From contig NZ_CP035375.1 of assembly GCF_004118935.1 (NCBI RefSeq), positions 2,728,001 to 2,792,000 of the forward strand: a stretch of 64,000 bases of DNA, given 5' to 3'. The DNA is from Salinibacterium sp. UTAS2018. GTDB lineage: Bacteria; Actinomycetota; Actinomycetes; Actinomycetales; Microbacteriaceae. The notes under the pieces are model-generated. The model did no database searches. It was not told where the DNA came from and worked only from the letters and a program-made list of their open reading frames with translations. Position 1 is the first letter of the stretch; each line of letters begins with the position of its first letter. Shown piece after piece: positions 50,027-59,568 of the stretch. Made by a program: the position numbers and the translations under genes.

Positions 50027-51187
50027 ATTATCAAAGCCATTGTGTGTGGAGCAGGAATTTCGGGGCTCACGGTCGCCGGTCAATTGGCCGAGCGCGGCTG
50101 GGAGGTCACGCTGCTCGAGGCTGCGCCCGAACGTCGCACGCAGGGCTACATGATCGACTTCTTCGGACCCGGCTATGACGCCGCCGAAAAGATGGGCATT
50201 CTGGAGCGTTTGCGCGAGCTGAGCTACTCGATCACCGAGGCGCGCTTTGTGCGCCCCAACGGTCGTAGCCAGTCGCTCGATTATGGAGTGGTCGCCGCCA
50301 ATGAGGGTGGCAAGCTCCTGAGTCTCATGCGTCAAGACCTCGAGTTGACACTCTTCGAAGCTCTGCCCGACTCCGTCGATGTGCGGTTCGGCAGTGCGGT
50401 CACCGCGGTGGAAGATCGCACCGACTACGTCACGGCGGTATTGGCCGATGGCACGCGCATTTCGGGCGACATCGTGGTCGCGGCCGACGGCATCCATTCG
50501 GCTGTTCGTTACAGCATCTTTGGCGATTCGGCGGCGTTCGACCGTCAACTCGGCATGCACACCTGCGCCTACACGTTCGATTCACCGACGTTGCACGCCA
50601 AGCTTGGCGACAGCCTGATTTCTACTGACGAGCTGGACCGCATGGTCGGGCTTTACGGTCTGCACGACGGCCGGGTAGCGCTCTTCGCCGCGCACCGTGT
50701 CGAGGACACCGTGCTGCCCGCTAACACCCGCGAGGCCATTCAGGCCGCCTATGCGGGCATGGGCGACGACGTGGCTGAAGCGTTAGCGAAGTGCCCGGAG
50801 CCGGCCAAGATTTACTACGACCAGGTTGCACAGATCGAGTTACCGGTGTGGAGCCGCGGTCGAGTCGTCTTCGCGGGGGATGCCTGTCAGGCGGTGTCAC
50901 TGCTCGCCGGGCAGGGTGCATCCTTGGCGATTGCCGGCGGGCTGCTGTTGGCCGAGAAAGTTTCGGGCGATCGCGAACCGAGTGCGGCTTTCGCCGAATA
51001 CGAAGAAGAGTGGATGCCGGTGGTCGCCGATAAGCAGGCCGCTGGTCGTCGTGCCGCGAACGGCTTTCTGCCGCACACCACGTTTCAGTTGTGGAAGCGT
51101 CGCGTGGGGCTCGCGCTTCTCACGACGCCGGTCATTGGCAAGTTCGTTACGTCGTCTGTCACGGGGACAAAAGCACTGAATCAGTGA
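50027..51187 (+). CDS. FAD-dependent monooxygenase with a non-canonical start
   Basis: PHBH-like flavoprotein monooxygenase, about 386 residues. The Rossmann motif CGAGISGLTVAGQLAERGW is at the very start, and DG and GD motifs occur in AADGIHSAVRY and FAGDACQAVSLLAGQGAS. The first canonical in-frame start is GTG 50042, but this would delete the first beta strand (KAIV). In-frame upstream codons are ATC 50030, ATT 50027 and ACG 50024 before a stop at 50012, and GAGAGGG (50016-50022) is well placed for ATT or ATC. I therefore place the start at ATT 50027. Confidence 0.8.
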   Translation: MIKAIVCGAGISGLTVAGQLAERGWEVTLLEAAPERRTQGYMIDFFGPGYDAAEKMGILERLRELSYSITEARFVRPNGRSQSLDYGVVAANEGGKLLSLMRQDLELTLFEALPDSVDVRFGSAVTAVEDRTDYVTAVLADGTRISGDIVVAADGIHSAVRYSIFGDSAAFDRQLGMHTCAYTFDSPTLHAKLGDSLISTDELDRMVGLYGLHDGRVALFAAHRVEDTVLPANTREAIQAAYAGMGDDVAEALAKCPEPAKIYYDQVAQIELPVWSRGRVVFAGDACQAVSLLAGQGASLAIAGGLLLAEKVSGDREPSAAFAEYEEEWMPVVADKQAAGRRAANGFLPHTTFQLWKRRVGLALLTTPVIGKFVTSSVTGTKALNQ

Positions 51188-51287
51188 GCGATTCGCTCTC
51201 TCGTGCCCGCATTTCGCGGCAGTTGTCGACCCGTGATTGGGGGCCGCGAGCGGCTCTTTTTCTCGGTGGAGGCACAGCAGCGCGTTC

Positions 51288-51293
51288 TATAGT
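51288..51293 (+). promoter_or_regulatory. -10 box of lemA
   Basis: TATAGT lies exactly six bases before the ATG at 51300. Confidence 0.5.
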
Positions 51294-51299
51294 TGAAGC

Positions 51300-51866
51300 A
51301 TGGAATTCCTGATCGTAATCGGCGTCATCGTTCTGCTCGCAGTCATTGTCGGCATCTACCTGTGGACGACGTACAACGCGCTCGTTACGCTCAACGTTCG
51401 TGTTGACGAGGCGTGGAGCGACATTACGGTGCAGCTCAAGCGTCGTGCCGATCTGCTGCCGAACCTCATCGAGGCGGTCAAGGGCTATGCAGCTCACGAA
51501 AAGGGCGTCTTCGAGTCGGTTACCAAGGCTCGCGCTGAGACGCTGAACGCTCAAGGCCCCGTCGATGCTGCCGCTGCTGAAAACCACATGCAATCGGCCC
51601 TCAAGAGCATCTTCGCGGTTGCTGAGGCGTACCCGCAGCTGCAAGCTAGCCAGAACTTCCTGCAGCTTCAGGGCGAACTTGTCGACACGGAAGACAAGAT
51701 TCAGGCCAGCCGCCGCTTCTACAACGGTGGTGTGCGCGAGCTCAACACCAAGATCAAGATCTTCCCGAACACGTTGTTCGCTCGAAACCTTGGTTTCCAC
51801 GAGCGCGAATTCTTCGAGGTTGCGGATGCCGCTTCCATCGCAGAGCCCCCTCGCGTTCAGTTCTAA
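51300..51866 (+). CDS. lemA: LemA-family protein
   Basis: A 188-residue protein with an N-terminal membrane helix (about 3-22) and a helical LemA domain: NALVTLNVRVDEAWSDITVQLKRRADLLPNLI (given in part), the conserved R-x2-NGG-VRELNTKI and FPNTLFARNLGF. Function unclear; often next to M48 proteases, as here, suggesting membrane quality control. Confidence 0.92.
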   Translation: MEFLIVIGVIVLLAVIVGIYLWTTYNALVTLNVRVDEAWSDITVQLKRRADLLPNLIEAVKGYAAHEKGVFESVTKARAETLNAQGPVDAAAAENHMQSALKSIFAVAEAYPQLQASQNFLQLQGELVDTEDKIQASRRFYNGGVRELNTKIKIFPNTLFARNLGFHEREFFEVADAASIAEPPRVQF

Positions 51867-51903
51867 TTCTTCGTCTTTCTAACGGCGTGACCAGGATGTC
51901 TAG

Positions 51904-52788
51904 ATGTATCGCGCGATAGCGAAAAATAAGCGCAACACTGTTCTGATCATCATTCTGTTCGTCATCCTTATTGGGTTCCTCGGCTTTGCGCTGAGCTTTC
52001 TGATGGGTGGCGATCCGATGACGATCACGATCGGCACGATCATTGGTGCGGGAGTCTTCACCCTCATCCAATACTTTGCAGCGGGCAGTCAAGCTGTCGC
52101 GATGAGTGGCGCGGTCGAGATTCAGAAGGCCGACAACCCGCGGCTGTATCGCATCGTCGAAAACCTGTCGATCACGACCGGTACGCCGATGCCAAAGGTG
52201 TACATCGTGCACGATCCGGCACCGAACGCGTTCGCTACTGGGCGGGATCCGGAGCACGCGATTGTGGCGGCAACAACCGGTCTGCTCGACATCATGACGG
52301 ATGCCGAACTTGAGGGCGTCATGGCGCATGAGCTCGGTCACGTGCGCAACTACGACATCCGCGTGTCGATGATCGTGTTCGGTCTCGTCGTTGCGGTTGG
52401 TTTCATCTCGGATATCGCGCTGCGCTTCACCCTGTTCGGTGGCCGCGGCAATAACCAGAACAGCAACCCGATCATGATCGTGATCGGTTTGGCCGCTCTA
52501 CTCATTTCGCCGCTGGTCGCCGCGGTCGTGCAGGCGTCTATCTCTCGTCAGCGTGAATATCTGGCCGATGCAACGGGGGCGCTCACGACGCGTCATCCGG
52601 ATGCGTTGGCGAGCGCCTTGCAGAAGCTGGGCGACTACGGTCGCCCGATGGTGAAGCAGAACTCCACCATGGCTCACATGTGGATTTCTGATCCGACGAA
52701 GCCCGGCATCATGGATCGTCTGTTCAGCACTCACCCGCCGATCGCGTCGCGCGTGGAGCGGTTGAGCAAAATCGGCGGCGGTTTCTAG
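51904..52788 (+). CDS. htpX: M48-family metalloprotease (HtpX-like)
   Basis: Membrane zinc protease of 294 residues. Two N-terminal helices (about 14-36 and 42-62), the zinc motif HELGH in EGVMAHELGHVRNYD, the Glu ligand in REYLADATGA and two more helices around 160-205. Degrades damaged membrane proteins in the family. 37 bases after lemA, so the pair is an operon. Confidence 0.92.
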   Translation: MYRAIAKNKRNTVLIIILFVILIGFLGFALSFLMGGDPMTITIGTIIGAGVFTLIQYFAAGSQAVAMSGAVEIQKADNPRLYRIVENLSITTGTPMPKVYIVHDPAPNAFATGRDPEHAIVAATTGLLDIMTDAELEGVMAHELGHVRNYDIRVSMIVFGLVVAVGFISDIALRFTLFGGRGNNQNSNPIMIVIGLAALLISPLVAAVVQASISRQREYLADATGALTTRHPDALASALQKLGDYGRPMVKQNSTMAHMWISDPTKPGIMDRLFSTHPPIASRVERLSKIGGGF

Positions 52789-52849
52789 CTAACGCTGCAG
52801 CTCTGCCGTGCAGTGACTGTGCGGTTCGCTAACGCGCGCTGGCTGCGAG

Positions 52850-54082
52850 TCAGCGCTGCAGCTCGGCCTCGATGGCGGGGGAGAGGGTGCCACGGCCGGT
52901 CACGCTGATCTCGCCCATACCTTGCCAGCGTGCGATCTCGCGCAGGGTCGGCACGATTCGTTCGGCGAGGGCTCCGGTGCCTCCGGGCAGGGCGTCGAGC
53001 CCGGCTTCGTGCCAGGCGGATTGCACACGGAGCACACCCGCGTGCCGATCGGTCTTGAGGTCGATGCGGCCGACGAGCGCGTCATCCACAAGTACGGGCA
53101 GCGAGTAGTAGCCGAACTGACGTTTCGGTTCGGGCGTGTAAATCTCGATGCGGTAGTGGAACCCGAACATGCGCTCGGCACGCTTGCGGTCCCAGACCAC
53201 GGGGTCGAAGGGCGAGAGCAGTGCGACGTGGTCGATGCGGCGGGGGATTCGCGCCTCCCGGTGTAGCCACGCGGGCTGGTCCCAGCCGCGTACGATCACG
53301 GGAACGAGCTCGCCAGCATCCACGAGTTCGTCGATGGCGGGGCGCACGTCGACACCTTTGAGGCGAAAGTAGTCGGCGAGGTCGGATGCCGTGCCCACGC
53401 CCAGCGCCCGTGCCGATTCAGCAACCAGGGCCCGATGCGCGTCGGCGCGGCTCACTTCGCGTTCGCGCAGCTCGGCCGGAACAACGTGTTCCGTGAGCGC
53501 GTAGGTGCGTTCGAAGCGGGTGCGGCCGGCGGTGACGACATCGCCCCAGCGGAACAGCATCTCCAGCCCTTGCTTCACATCAGACCAGCCCCACCAGGGG
53601 CCGGTGCGACGGTTGGCGTCGTGCTCAATCTCGCGGGCGGTGACGGGGCCGGTGTTGGCAAGTTCTTCACGTAGCCACTGCAGCATGGGCTGGTTGTTGC
53701 GCACCCATTCGTAGCGCTGGGCGTCGCGTTGGCGCAGCGAGTCCATCTTCCAGCGCCACAGTGGCCACGACTCGAGCGGAATGAGCGCGGCTTCGTGAGC
53801 CCAATACTCGACATACCGGCCGGGGCTGCGCGGCGTTGGCTTGCGGAACGTCAGGGCATCGAGCGCTGCTTTGTCGTAGTGCCCGAGGCGGGCGAACACT
53901 GGCTGGTAGTGACTGCGCTCGAACACGTTCACCGAGTCGAGTTGCAGCAGCCGGAGGCGGTCGAACAGCAGGTTGAGCTGGCGCGTGCCCGCGGGGCTGG
54001 CCGCGGTCGCGGTGCCGCGCCCGAAGCCCTGGGCAGCGAGCAGCACTCGGCGCGCTTGCTCTGCAGAGAGGGAATCGGCCAC
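52850..54082 (-). CDS. YcaQ-type winged-helix DNA glycosylase
   Basis: A 410-residue protein of the HTH_42/YcaQ (AlkX) family, which in E. coli unhooks interstrand crosslinks. Family features: N-terminal AEQARRVLLAAQGF, LLQLDSVNVFERSHYQPVFARLG (catalytic QxD region), YVEYWAHEAALIP, and the late FDPVVWDRKRAERMFGFHYRIEIYTP. The GTG at the complement of 54080-54082 matches the family start; a longer GTG at 54166 adds 28 residues. No clear ribosome site. Actinobacterial members may act on crosslinks or on secondary-metabolite alkylation. Confidence 0.85.
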   Translation of the reverse strand: MADSLSAEQARRVLLAAQGFGRGTATAASPAGTRQLNLLFDRLRLLQLDSVNVFERSHYQPVFARLGHYDKAALDALTFRKPTPRSPGRYVEYWAHEAALIPLESWPLWRWKMDSLRQRDAQRYEWVRNNQPMLQWLREELANTGPVTAREIEHDANRRTGPWWGWSDVKQGLEMLFRWGDVVTAGRTRFERTYALTEHVVPAELREREVSRADAHRALVAESARALGVGTASDLADYFRLKGVDVRPAIDELVDAGELVPVIVRGWDQPAWLHREARIPRRIDHVALLSPFDPVVWDRKRAERMFGFHYRIEIYTPEPKRQFGYYSLPVLVDDALVGRIDLKTDRHAGVLRVQSAWHEAGLDALPGGTGALAERIVPTLREIARWQGMGEISVTGRGTLSPAIEAELQR

Positions 54083-54287
54083 GCAACTGACTCTACCGAG
54101 CGGCGGCGACATCCACAGCGGCCGTGCTGAGGGAAACTCGAGACCCACTGTGTTTGTGTCGTTCACGGTTCGTTTACCCGGATGACAGGGAGCGACGCCT
54201 CCTGCTGCGTACCGTCAACTCCAGATCGTTTCGGTACCCTCTGCCCGCACACAGCGCGGGCGGCCGAGGTGGTCTTTGGAGGAAGTC

Positions 54288-55400
54288 TTGTTCACTAAGC
54301 GCACCCTCGCCGTCGTTGCACTCGTTGCAGCATCGGCGATCTCACTCAGTGGTTGCAGCACCACCGAGGCAGCAGCAGGCGATGTTGACGCATCGACCGC
54401 CACCACCGCCGAAGACTTTGGCGGAATGGACGCTCTTATTGCAGCCGCTCAGGCTGAGGGCGAACTCAACGTCATCGCGTTGCCCGACAACTGGGCAAAC
54501 TACGGCGAGATCAAGGCTCTCTTCGAAGAGAAGTACGACATCATCGTCAACTCCGCTGACCCCGACGTTTCCAGCGCCGAAGAAATCGCTGCTGCGGACA
54601 ACCTCAAGGGCCAAGACACCGCGCCTGACGTCTTCGACCTCGGAACTGCTGTTGCGCTCGACAGCCTCGACTACTTTGCTCCCTACATGGTCGCCAACTG
54701 GGATGAGATTCCCGCTGACAATAAGGAAGCAACCGGCCTCTGGTACAACGATTACACCGGCAGCATGTCGATTGGCTATGACTCCAACTCGGTTCCCGAG
54801 CCTACGAGCCTCGACGACCTGCTCAAGCCGGAGTACCGCGGCGCTGTAGCGCTGAACGGCGACCCCACGCAGGCCGGAGCCGCGTTCGCTGCTCTCGGAC
54901 TCGCCACGGTTCACCGCGGCGGAACGCTCGACGACTTCACTCCCGGTATCGAGTTCTTCAACGAGCTCAACGCCGCTGGCAACTTCATCCCGGTCAACGT
55001 CACGGGAGCGACCATTGCTGCCGGCGAGACCAAGGTTGCCTTCGACTGGAGCTACAACAACCTCGCTGCGGCAGCAACGGTTGATGGCTGGAAGGTAACG
55101 ACTCTTCCCGGCGCCGTCTACACGAGCTTCTACAACCAGGCCATCAGCGTGGATGCTCCGCACCCGGCTGCTGCTCGTCTCTGGCAAGAATTCCTCTACA
55201 GCCCTGAAGCGCAGAACCTCTTCATCGTCGGCGGCGCGTACCCGGTCACGATTCAGGCACTGCAGGATGCCGGAACGGTCGACACCGCAGCACTCGACGC
55301 CCTCGGCGCTCTCGAGGGTGAACTCGTCACGCCCACCCCGGAGCAGGCCGAGAAGAACGCAGAGATCCTGGCTGAAAAGTGGACTGTGGCAATCGGCTAA
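54288..55400 (+). CDS. ABC transporter substrate-binding lipoprotein
   Basis: Solute-binding lipoprotein of 370 residues, cluster D/F type (polyamine, ferric iron or aminoethylphosphonate group). Signal peptide ends in LSGC (lipobox) about residue 24. The TTG start at 54288 is chosen because GGAGGA lies four bases before it; the longer frame from 54276 would use the ribosome site as coding sequence. The substrate is not certain: PDVFDLGTAVALDSLDYFAPY and LWYNDYTGSMSIGYDSN resemble polyamine or Fe3+ binders. Confidence 0.87.
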   Translation: MFTKRTLAVVALVAASAISLSGCSTTEAAAGDVDASTATTAEDFGGMDALIAAAQAEGELNVIALPDNWANYGEIKALFEEKYDIIVNSADPDVSSAEEIAAADNLKGQDTAPDVFDLGTAVALDSLDYFAPYMVANWDEIPADNKEATGLWYNDYTGSMSIGYDSNSVPEPTSLDDLLKPEYRGAVALNGDPTQAGAAFAALGLATVHRGGTLDDFTPGIEFFNELNAAGNFIPVNVTGATIAAGETKVAFDWSYNNLAAAATVDGWKVTTLPGAVYTSFYNQAISVDAPHPAAARLWQEFLYSPEAQNLFIVGGAYPVTIQALQDAGTVDTAALDALGALEGELVTPTPEQAEKNAEILAEKWTVAIG

Positions 55401-55435
55401 CGCTGATTCCCTCGAGCACTCTTAGCTAATACATC

Positions 55436-56380
55436 GTGTCGCTAGCCACCGCGCCAGCGCCCGCTCAGGATGGTGTCGAGCTCACCGCTCGGCACCATCC
55501 TCGCGTGGCCCCGGCCAAGAAGCCGTCGAACCGACGTCGTCGCCTCGCTTATGCGGGGCTGACGCCGTTCGCGGCCTACGTTCTAATCTTTCTCGCCCTG
55601 CCGACCATCCTTGCGGTGGTCACGGGCTTCTTCTCCGACGACGGTTCGCTGACGTTCGACAACGTGACGGGGCTGTTCACCCCGACCATCCTCGCCACCT
55701 TTGGCAGTTCTTTCTGGCTCTCCGGGGTCACCGCTGTCATCGGTGCCGTCGTCGGCGCTCTCATTTGCTACGCGATGCTCGGCACCAAGGTTGGCGGCCT
55801 GCTGCGCACGATCATCGAGTCTGCAGCCAGCGTGCTCGCCCAGTTCGGCGGTGTGATGCTGGCGTTCGCCTTCATCGCGACGATCGGCGTGCAGGGTCTC
55901 GTCACGGTCATCCTGCGCGACACCTTCGGCATTGACATTTTTGCGGATGGCGTGTGGCTCTATCAGGTGCCCGGCCTCATCCTTCCCTACGTCTACTTTC
56001 AGGTTCCCCTCATGGTGATCACGTTCTTGCCCGCCCTCACGGCGCTGCGCCCGCAATGGGCTGAGGCCAGCGCCACGCTCGGCGGTAGTCGCTTCGCGTA
56101 CTGGCGCCACATTGCGGCTCCCGTGCTCGCCCCGGCGTTCCTCGGCTCGCTACTGTTGCTCTTCGCCAACGCCTTCTCGTCGTTCGCCACGGCTGCCGCC
56201 CTCATCAGCCAGGGTTCGCAAATCGTGCCCCTGCAGATCCGGGCTGCCCTCGTGAGCGAAACCGTGCTCGGCCGCGAGAACATGGCGGGTGCCTTAGCGC
56301 TCGGGATGATCGTGGTCATGGTCGTCGTCATGTGGGCGTACTCGGTGCTGCAGTCCCGCACCTCGCGGTGGCAGAAGTGA
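55436..56380 (+). CDS. ABC transporter permease 1
   Basis: A 314-residue inner membrane permease with a basic N-terminus and six helices. The EAA loop is EASATLGGSRFAYWRHIAAPVLAP. First permease of the importer; its stop overlaps the GTG of the second permease (GTGA). Confidence 0.9.
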   Translation: MSLATAPAPAQDGVELTARHHPRVAPAKKPSNRRRRLAYAGLTPFAAYVLIFLALPTILAVVTGFFSDDGSLTFDNVTGLFTPTILATFGSSFWLSGVTAVIGAVVGALICYAMLGTKVGGLLRTIIESAASVLAQFGGVMLAFAFIATIGVQGLVTVILRDTFGIDIFADGVWLYQVPGLILPYVYFQVPLMVITFLPALTALRPQWAEASATLGGSRFAYWRHIAAPVLAPAFLGSLLLLFANAFSSFATAAALISQGSQIVPLQIRAALVSETVLGRENMAGALALGMIVVMVVVMWAYSVLQSRTSRWQK

Positions 56381-57237
56381 CCGCCGACGTGGCCGCGCCG
56401 CTGAGCTCGCGCGCGAAGACCGCGAACCAGGCCGTGCGCATCGGGGCCGAACCGAGCCCCCTCGTCCGCCGCCTCATCCTCGGCATCATCGGCGCGATCT
56501 TCCTGATCCCGATCATTGCGATGATCGAGTTCACCTTCCGCAACGGGCTGGCCGGCGACTACACGACGAGTCACTGGACGGGACTCTTCAGCGAAGACAG
56601 TGCCCGCACCTACCGCGGTCTATACCAAGCGATCGAGAACTCGCTTGTGCTCGCCGCCGTTACCGTGGGCATCGTGCTCGTGCTTCTGCTGCCGACGATG
56701 GTGCTCGTGCATCTGCAGTTTCCGCGGCTCAAGCGCACGCTCGAGTTCATCTGCATCATCCCGATCACGGTGCCCGCCATCGTGCTGGTTGTGGGGCTCG
56801 CGCCGGTCTACTCGGTGGTCGTACAAGTGCTTGGCGGCTCCACCTGGACTCTCGCCTTCGCCTACGGCATCACCGTGCTGCCGTATGCCTATCGCGCCAT
56901 ACAGGGCAACCTCGACGCGATCCCGGTGAAGACCCTCAGCGAAGCGGCGAACACCCTCGGCGCTGGCTGGCTGACCGTGCTGTGGACAATCTTGCTGCCC
57001 AACCTGCGTCGCGGAGTGCTCGCGGCATCCTTCATCTCGATCGCCGTTGTGTTGGGGGAGTTCACCATCGCGAGCCTGCTCAACCGCCGCAACCTGCAAA
57101 CCGCGCTGCTGCAGGTGTCACAGTCCGACCCGTGGGTAGCCGTGATTTTCGCGCTCGCCGCCCTTGTTCTCGCTTTCGTCTTGCTGCTGATCATTGGCCG
57201 CCTTGGCACAGCTTCGCCCTCTAGGAGAAAATCATGA
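56377..57237 (+). CDS. ABC transporter permease 2
   Basis: A 286-residue permease with six helices; EAA loop EAANTLGAGWLTVLWTILLPNLRRG. The GTG at 56377 overlaps the preceding stop and is preferred to an upstream GTG. Its stop overlaps the ATPase ATG (ATGA). Confidence 0.9.
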   Translation: MTADVAAPLSSRAKTANQAVRIGAEPSPLVRRLILGIIGAIFLIPIIAMIEFTFRNGLAGDYTTSHWTGLFSEDSARTYRGLYQAIENSLVLAAVTVGIVLVLLLPTMVLVHLQFPRLKRTLEFICIIPITVPAIVLVVGLAPVYSVVVQVLGGSTWTLAFAYGITVLPYAYRAIQGNLDAIPVKTLSEAANTLGAGWLTVLWTILLPNLRRGVLAASFISIAVVLGEFTIASLLNRRNLQTALLQVSQSDPWVAVIFALAALVLAFVLLLIIGRLGTASPSRRKS

Positions 57238-58337
57238 CCGCCACGTTTACCCTGACGGGCCCCACGCCAACGTCCGATCCTGCCAACACCGCACCGCCCA
57301 CGGGAGCGACGGTTCAACTCAGCGCGGTCGTCAAGGCCTTCGCCGGGCACACCGCCCTCAACAGCATCGATCTCGAAGTCGCCCCCGGCGAACTCGTGGC
57401 CCTGCTCGGCCCCTCGGGCTGCGGCAAGACAACAGCGCTCCGCACGATCTCGGGGCTCGAGAGCATCGACAGTGGTGGCATCCTGATTGACGGTGTGGAT
57501 GTCGCGGACACTCCCACCAACAAGCGCGACATCGGAATGGTCTTTCAGGCCTACTCGCTCTTCCCGCACATGACGGTGCTCGAGAACGTGGAATTCGGTC
57601 TCAAAATGCGCAAGGTCGCCGCCGCTCGCCGCCGCGAACGTGCCCTCGAAACCTTGGAGATGGTCGGCCTCACGAAGCACAGCGAACGCTTCGCTCACCA
57701 GCTCTCGGGCGGTCAGCAGCAACGCGTAGCTCTCGCCCGCGCCCTGGTCACACGCCCCCGCGTACTTCTGCTCGATGAGCCGCTCAGCGCCCTCGATGCC
57801 AAGGTGCGAGTGCAACTGCGCGAAGAGATCCGTCGTCTGCAAACAGAACTCGGGATCACGACCGTCTTCGTCACGCACGACCAAGAAGAGGCGCTTGCGG
57901 TGGCCGATCGTGTCGCCGTCATGCGCGACGGTCGCATCGAGCAAATCGGCACGCCAGAAGAGCTCTACGCGACCCCCGCCAACGCTTTCGTCGCCGACTT
58001 CGTTGGCCTCAGTAACCGGATGCCCGCCGAGCTGATCGACGGCAAGGTGCACCTCCACGGCTGCACCCTTGACCTTCTCGGCGATCCCATGCCCGACGGC
58101 CCCGTCCTGGCGCTCGTTCGCCCGGAGGACATCGCCCTCTCCACCGAGGGCATCGCCGGCACGGTTATCTCGTCGAGCTTCTTGGGCTCCCTGCGCCGCA
58201 CGCGCGTGCGACTCGACGACGGCACCGTCGTCGCGATCCAGCACGAAGTGGAACGGCATCCGCTGCCCGGTGAAGCTGTCACAGTGCGCCTGAAGGGTGC
58301 CCCGGTGAGCGCGCTACCGCCCAAGGCGAAGAAATAG
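57234..58337 (+). CDS. ABC transporter ATPase with TOBE domain
   Basis: Import ATPase of 367 residues. Walker A GPSGCGKTTALRT, signature LSGGQQQRVALARAL, Walker B VLLLDEPLSALDAKV, H-loop VTHDQEEAL and a C-terminal TOBE domain (about 285-360). This PotA/FbpC layout agrees with a polyamine, iron or phosphonate importer. Last gene of the four-gene operon. Confidence 0.92.
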   Translation: MTATFTLTGPTPTSDPANTAPPTGATVQLSAVVKAFAGHTALNSIDLEVAPGELVALLGPSGCGKTTALRTISGLESIDSGGILIDGVDVADTPTNKRDIGMVFQAYSLFPHMTVLENVEFGLKMRKVAAARRRERALETLEMVGLTKHSERFAHQLSGGQQQRVALARALVTRPRVLLLDEPLSALDAKVRVQLREEIRRLQTELGITTVFVTHDQEEALAVADRVAVMRDGRIEQIGTPEELYATPANAFVADFVGLSNRMPAELIDGKVHLHGCTLDLLGDPMPDGPVLALVRPEDIALSTEGIAGTVISSSFLGSLRRTRVRLDDGTVVAIQHEVERHPLPGEAVTVRLKGAPVSALPPKAKK

Positions 58338-58389
58338 CGGCCAGCGCTCGTGGCATTTCCAGCGCATCAAGTGCACACTCCAGCACAAC

Positions 58390-58395
58390 TAAGAT
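58390..58395 (+). promoter_or_regulatory. -10 box of the AI-2E transporter gene
   Basis: TAAGAT lies exactly six bases before the GTG start at 58402. Confidence 0.5.
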
Positions 58396-58401
58396 AGGCA
58401 C

Positions 58402-59568
58402 GTGGTATTCGGTCGACGGGATAAATCAAACAGTCGGGTCCAGTCACGCGCCAGCACAACAGACGCCGCTGAGGTTCCCGCCGGGCTTTCGATAGCTGCT
58501 GCCTACTCGTGGCGCATGCTCGTGGTTCTCGGTGTGGTTGCCGTGCTGATCTACCTGGTGATCACCCTCAAGTACATCGTGATCCCGTTCCTGATCGCGA
58601 TCCTGATCGGGGCGCTGCTCGTTCCCGTGGTCGGCTTCTTAGTGCGGATGAAATGGCCACGCTGGCTTGCCGTCACCGTTGTACTCGTCGCCTTTTTCGC
58701 TGTCGTCAGTGGCCTCGTCGTGGTCGTCGTTGGCCAAGTGCGCGCGGGATTGCCCTCACTGCAGATTCAGTCGGCGGCCGCCTACGAGAACCTGCGGGAG
58801 TTCTTGCGCAGTTCTCCGCTGCAGCTCAGCGATGCCGACCTTGACGGCTACCTCTCTGAGATCGTGGATGTCGTGCAGCGGGATTCCGAAGCCCTTGTCT
58901 CGGGCATCCTCTCGGTGGGTTCCACCGCTGGTCATGTTCTGACCGGCGCGCTGTTGAGTCTGTTCGCCACGATCTTCGTGCTGATCGACGGCAAGGGCAT
59001 TTGGGCCTGGACCGTTCGACTGTTCCCACGCCGCGCGCGCACCGCGGTCGATGGCGCGGGTGTTGCCGGCTGGCTCACCCTGACGACCTTCGTCAAGGTG
59101 CAAATCTTCGTTGCCGCCGTTGACGCCGTCGGAATCGGTGTTGGTGCCTGGATCCTCGGGTTGTTCTACGGCGGCTTCCCGCTGGTCATCCCCATCGCCG
59201 TCGCAGTGTTTTTGGGATCGTTTATCCCCGTCGTCGGTGCTCTGGTTACCGGCGCGCTCGCGATCTTCATCGCGCTCGTCTTCTTGGGCCCGCTCCCCGC
59301 CGTCATCATGTTGGGAATCGTCTTGCTGGTGCAGCAGCTTGAGGGCCACATTTTGCAGCCCCTCGTGATGGGGCAGGCCGTGAAGGTTCATCCGCTCGCT
59401 GTCGTCTTTGCGGTGGCCGCCGGGTCCTTCGTGGCGGGCATCCCCGGTGCACTCTTTGCGGTGCCTCTCGTCGCTGTCGTCAATGTCATGACCAAATACA
59501 TCGCCAGTGGCAACTGGCGAGTTCAGGGTCGCCCTACGATCTCGGATGTGCTCGGAAATGGTAAATAA
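58402..59568 (+). CDS. AI-2E family (PF01594) transporter
   Basis: Membrane protein of 388 residues with about seven to eight helices and a variable loop around 150-185. Conserved segments are VIPFLIAILIGALLVPVVGFLVR and VFLGSFIPVVGALVTG, with QQLEGHILQPLVMGQ near the C-terminus. Family members include the AI-2 exporter TqsA and Na+/H+ antiporters, so no substrate can be named. GTG start with leaderless promoter. Confidence 0.85.
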   Translation: MVFGRRDKSNSRVQSRASTTDAAEVPAGLSIAAAYSWRMLVVLGVVAVLIYLVITLKYIVIPFLIAILIGALLVPVVGFLVRMKWPRWLAVTVVLVAFFAVVSGLVVVVVGQVRAGLPSLQIQSAAAYENLREFLRSSPLQLSDADLDGYLSEIVDVVQRDSEALVSGILSVGSTAGHVLTGALLSLFATIFVLIDGKGIWAWTVRLFPRRARTAVDGAGVAGWLTLTTFVKVQIFVAAVDAVGIGVGAWILGLFYGGFPLVIPIAVAVFLGSFIPVVGALVTGALAIFIALVFLGPLPAVIMLGIVLLVQQLEGHILQPLVMGQAVKVHPLAVVFAVAAGSFVAGIPGALFAVPLVAVVNVMTKYIASGNWRVQGRPTISDVLGNGK

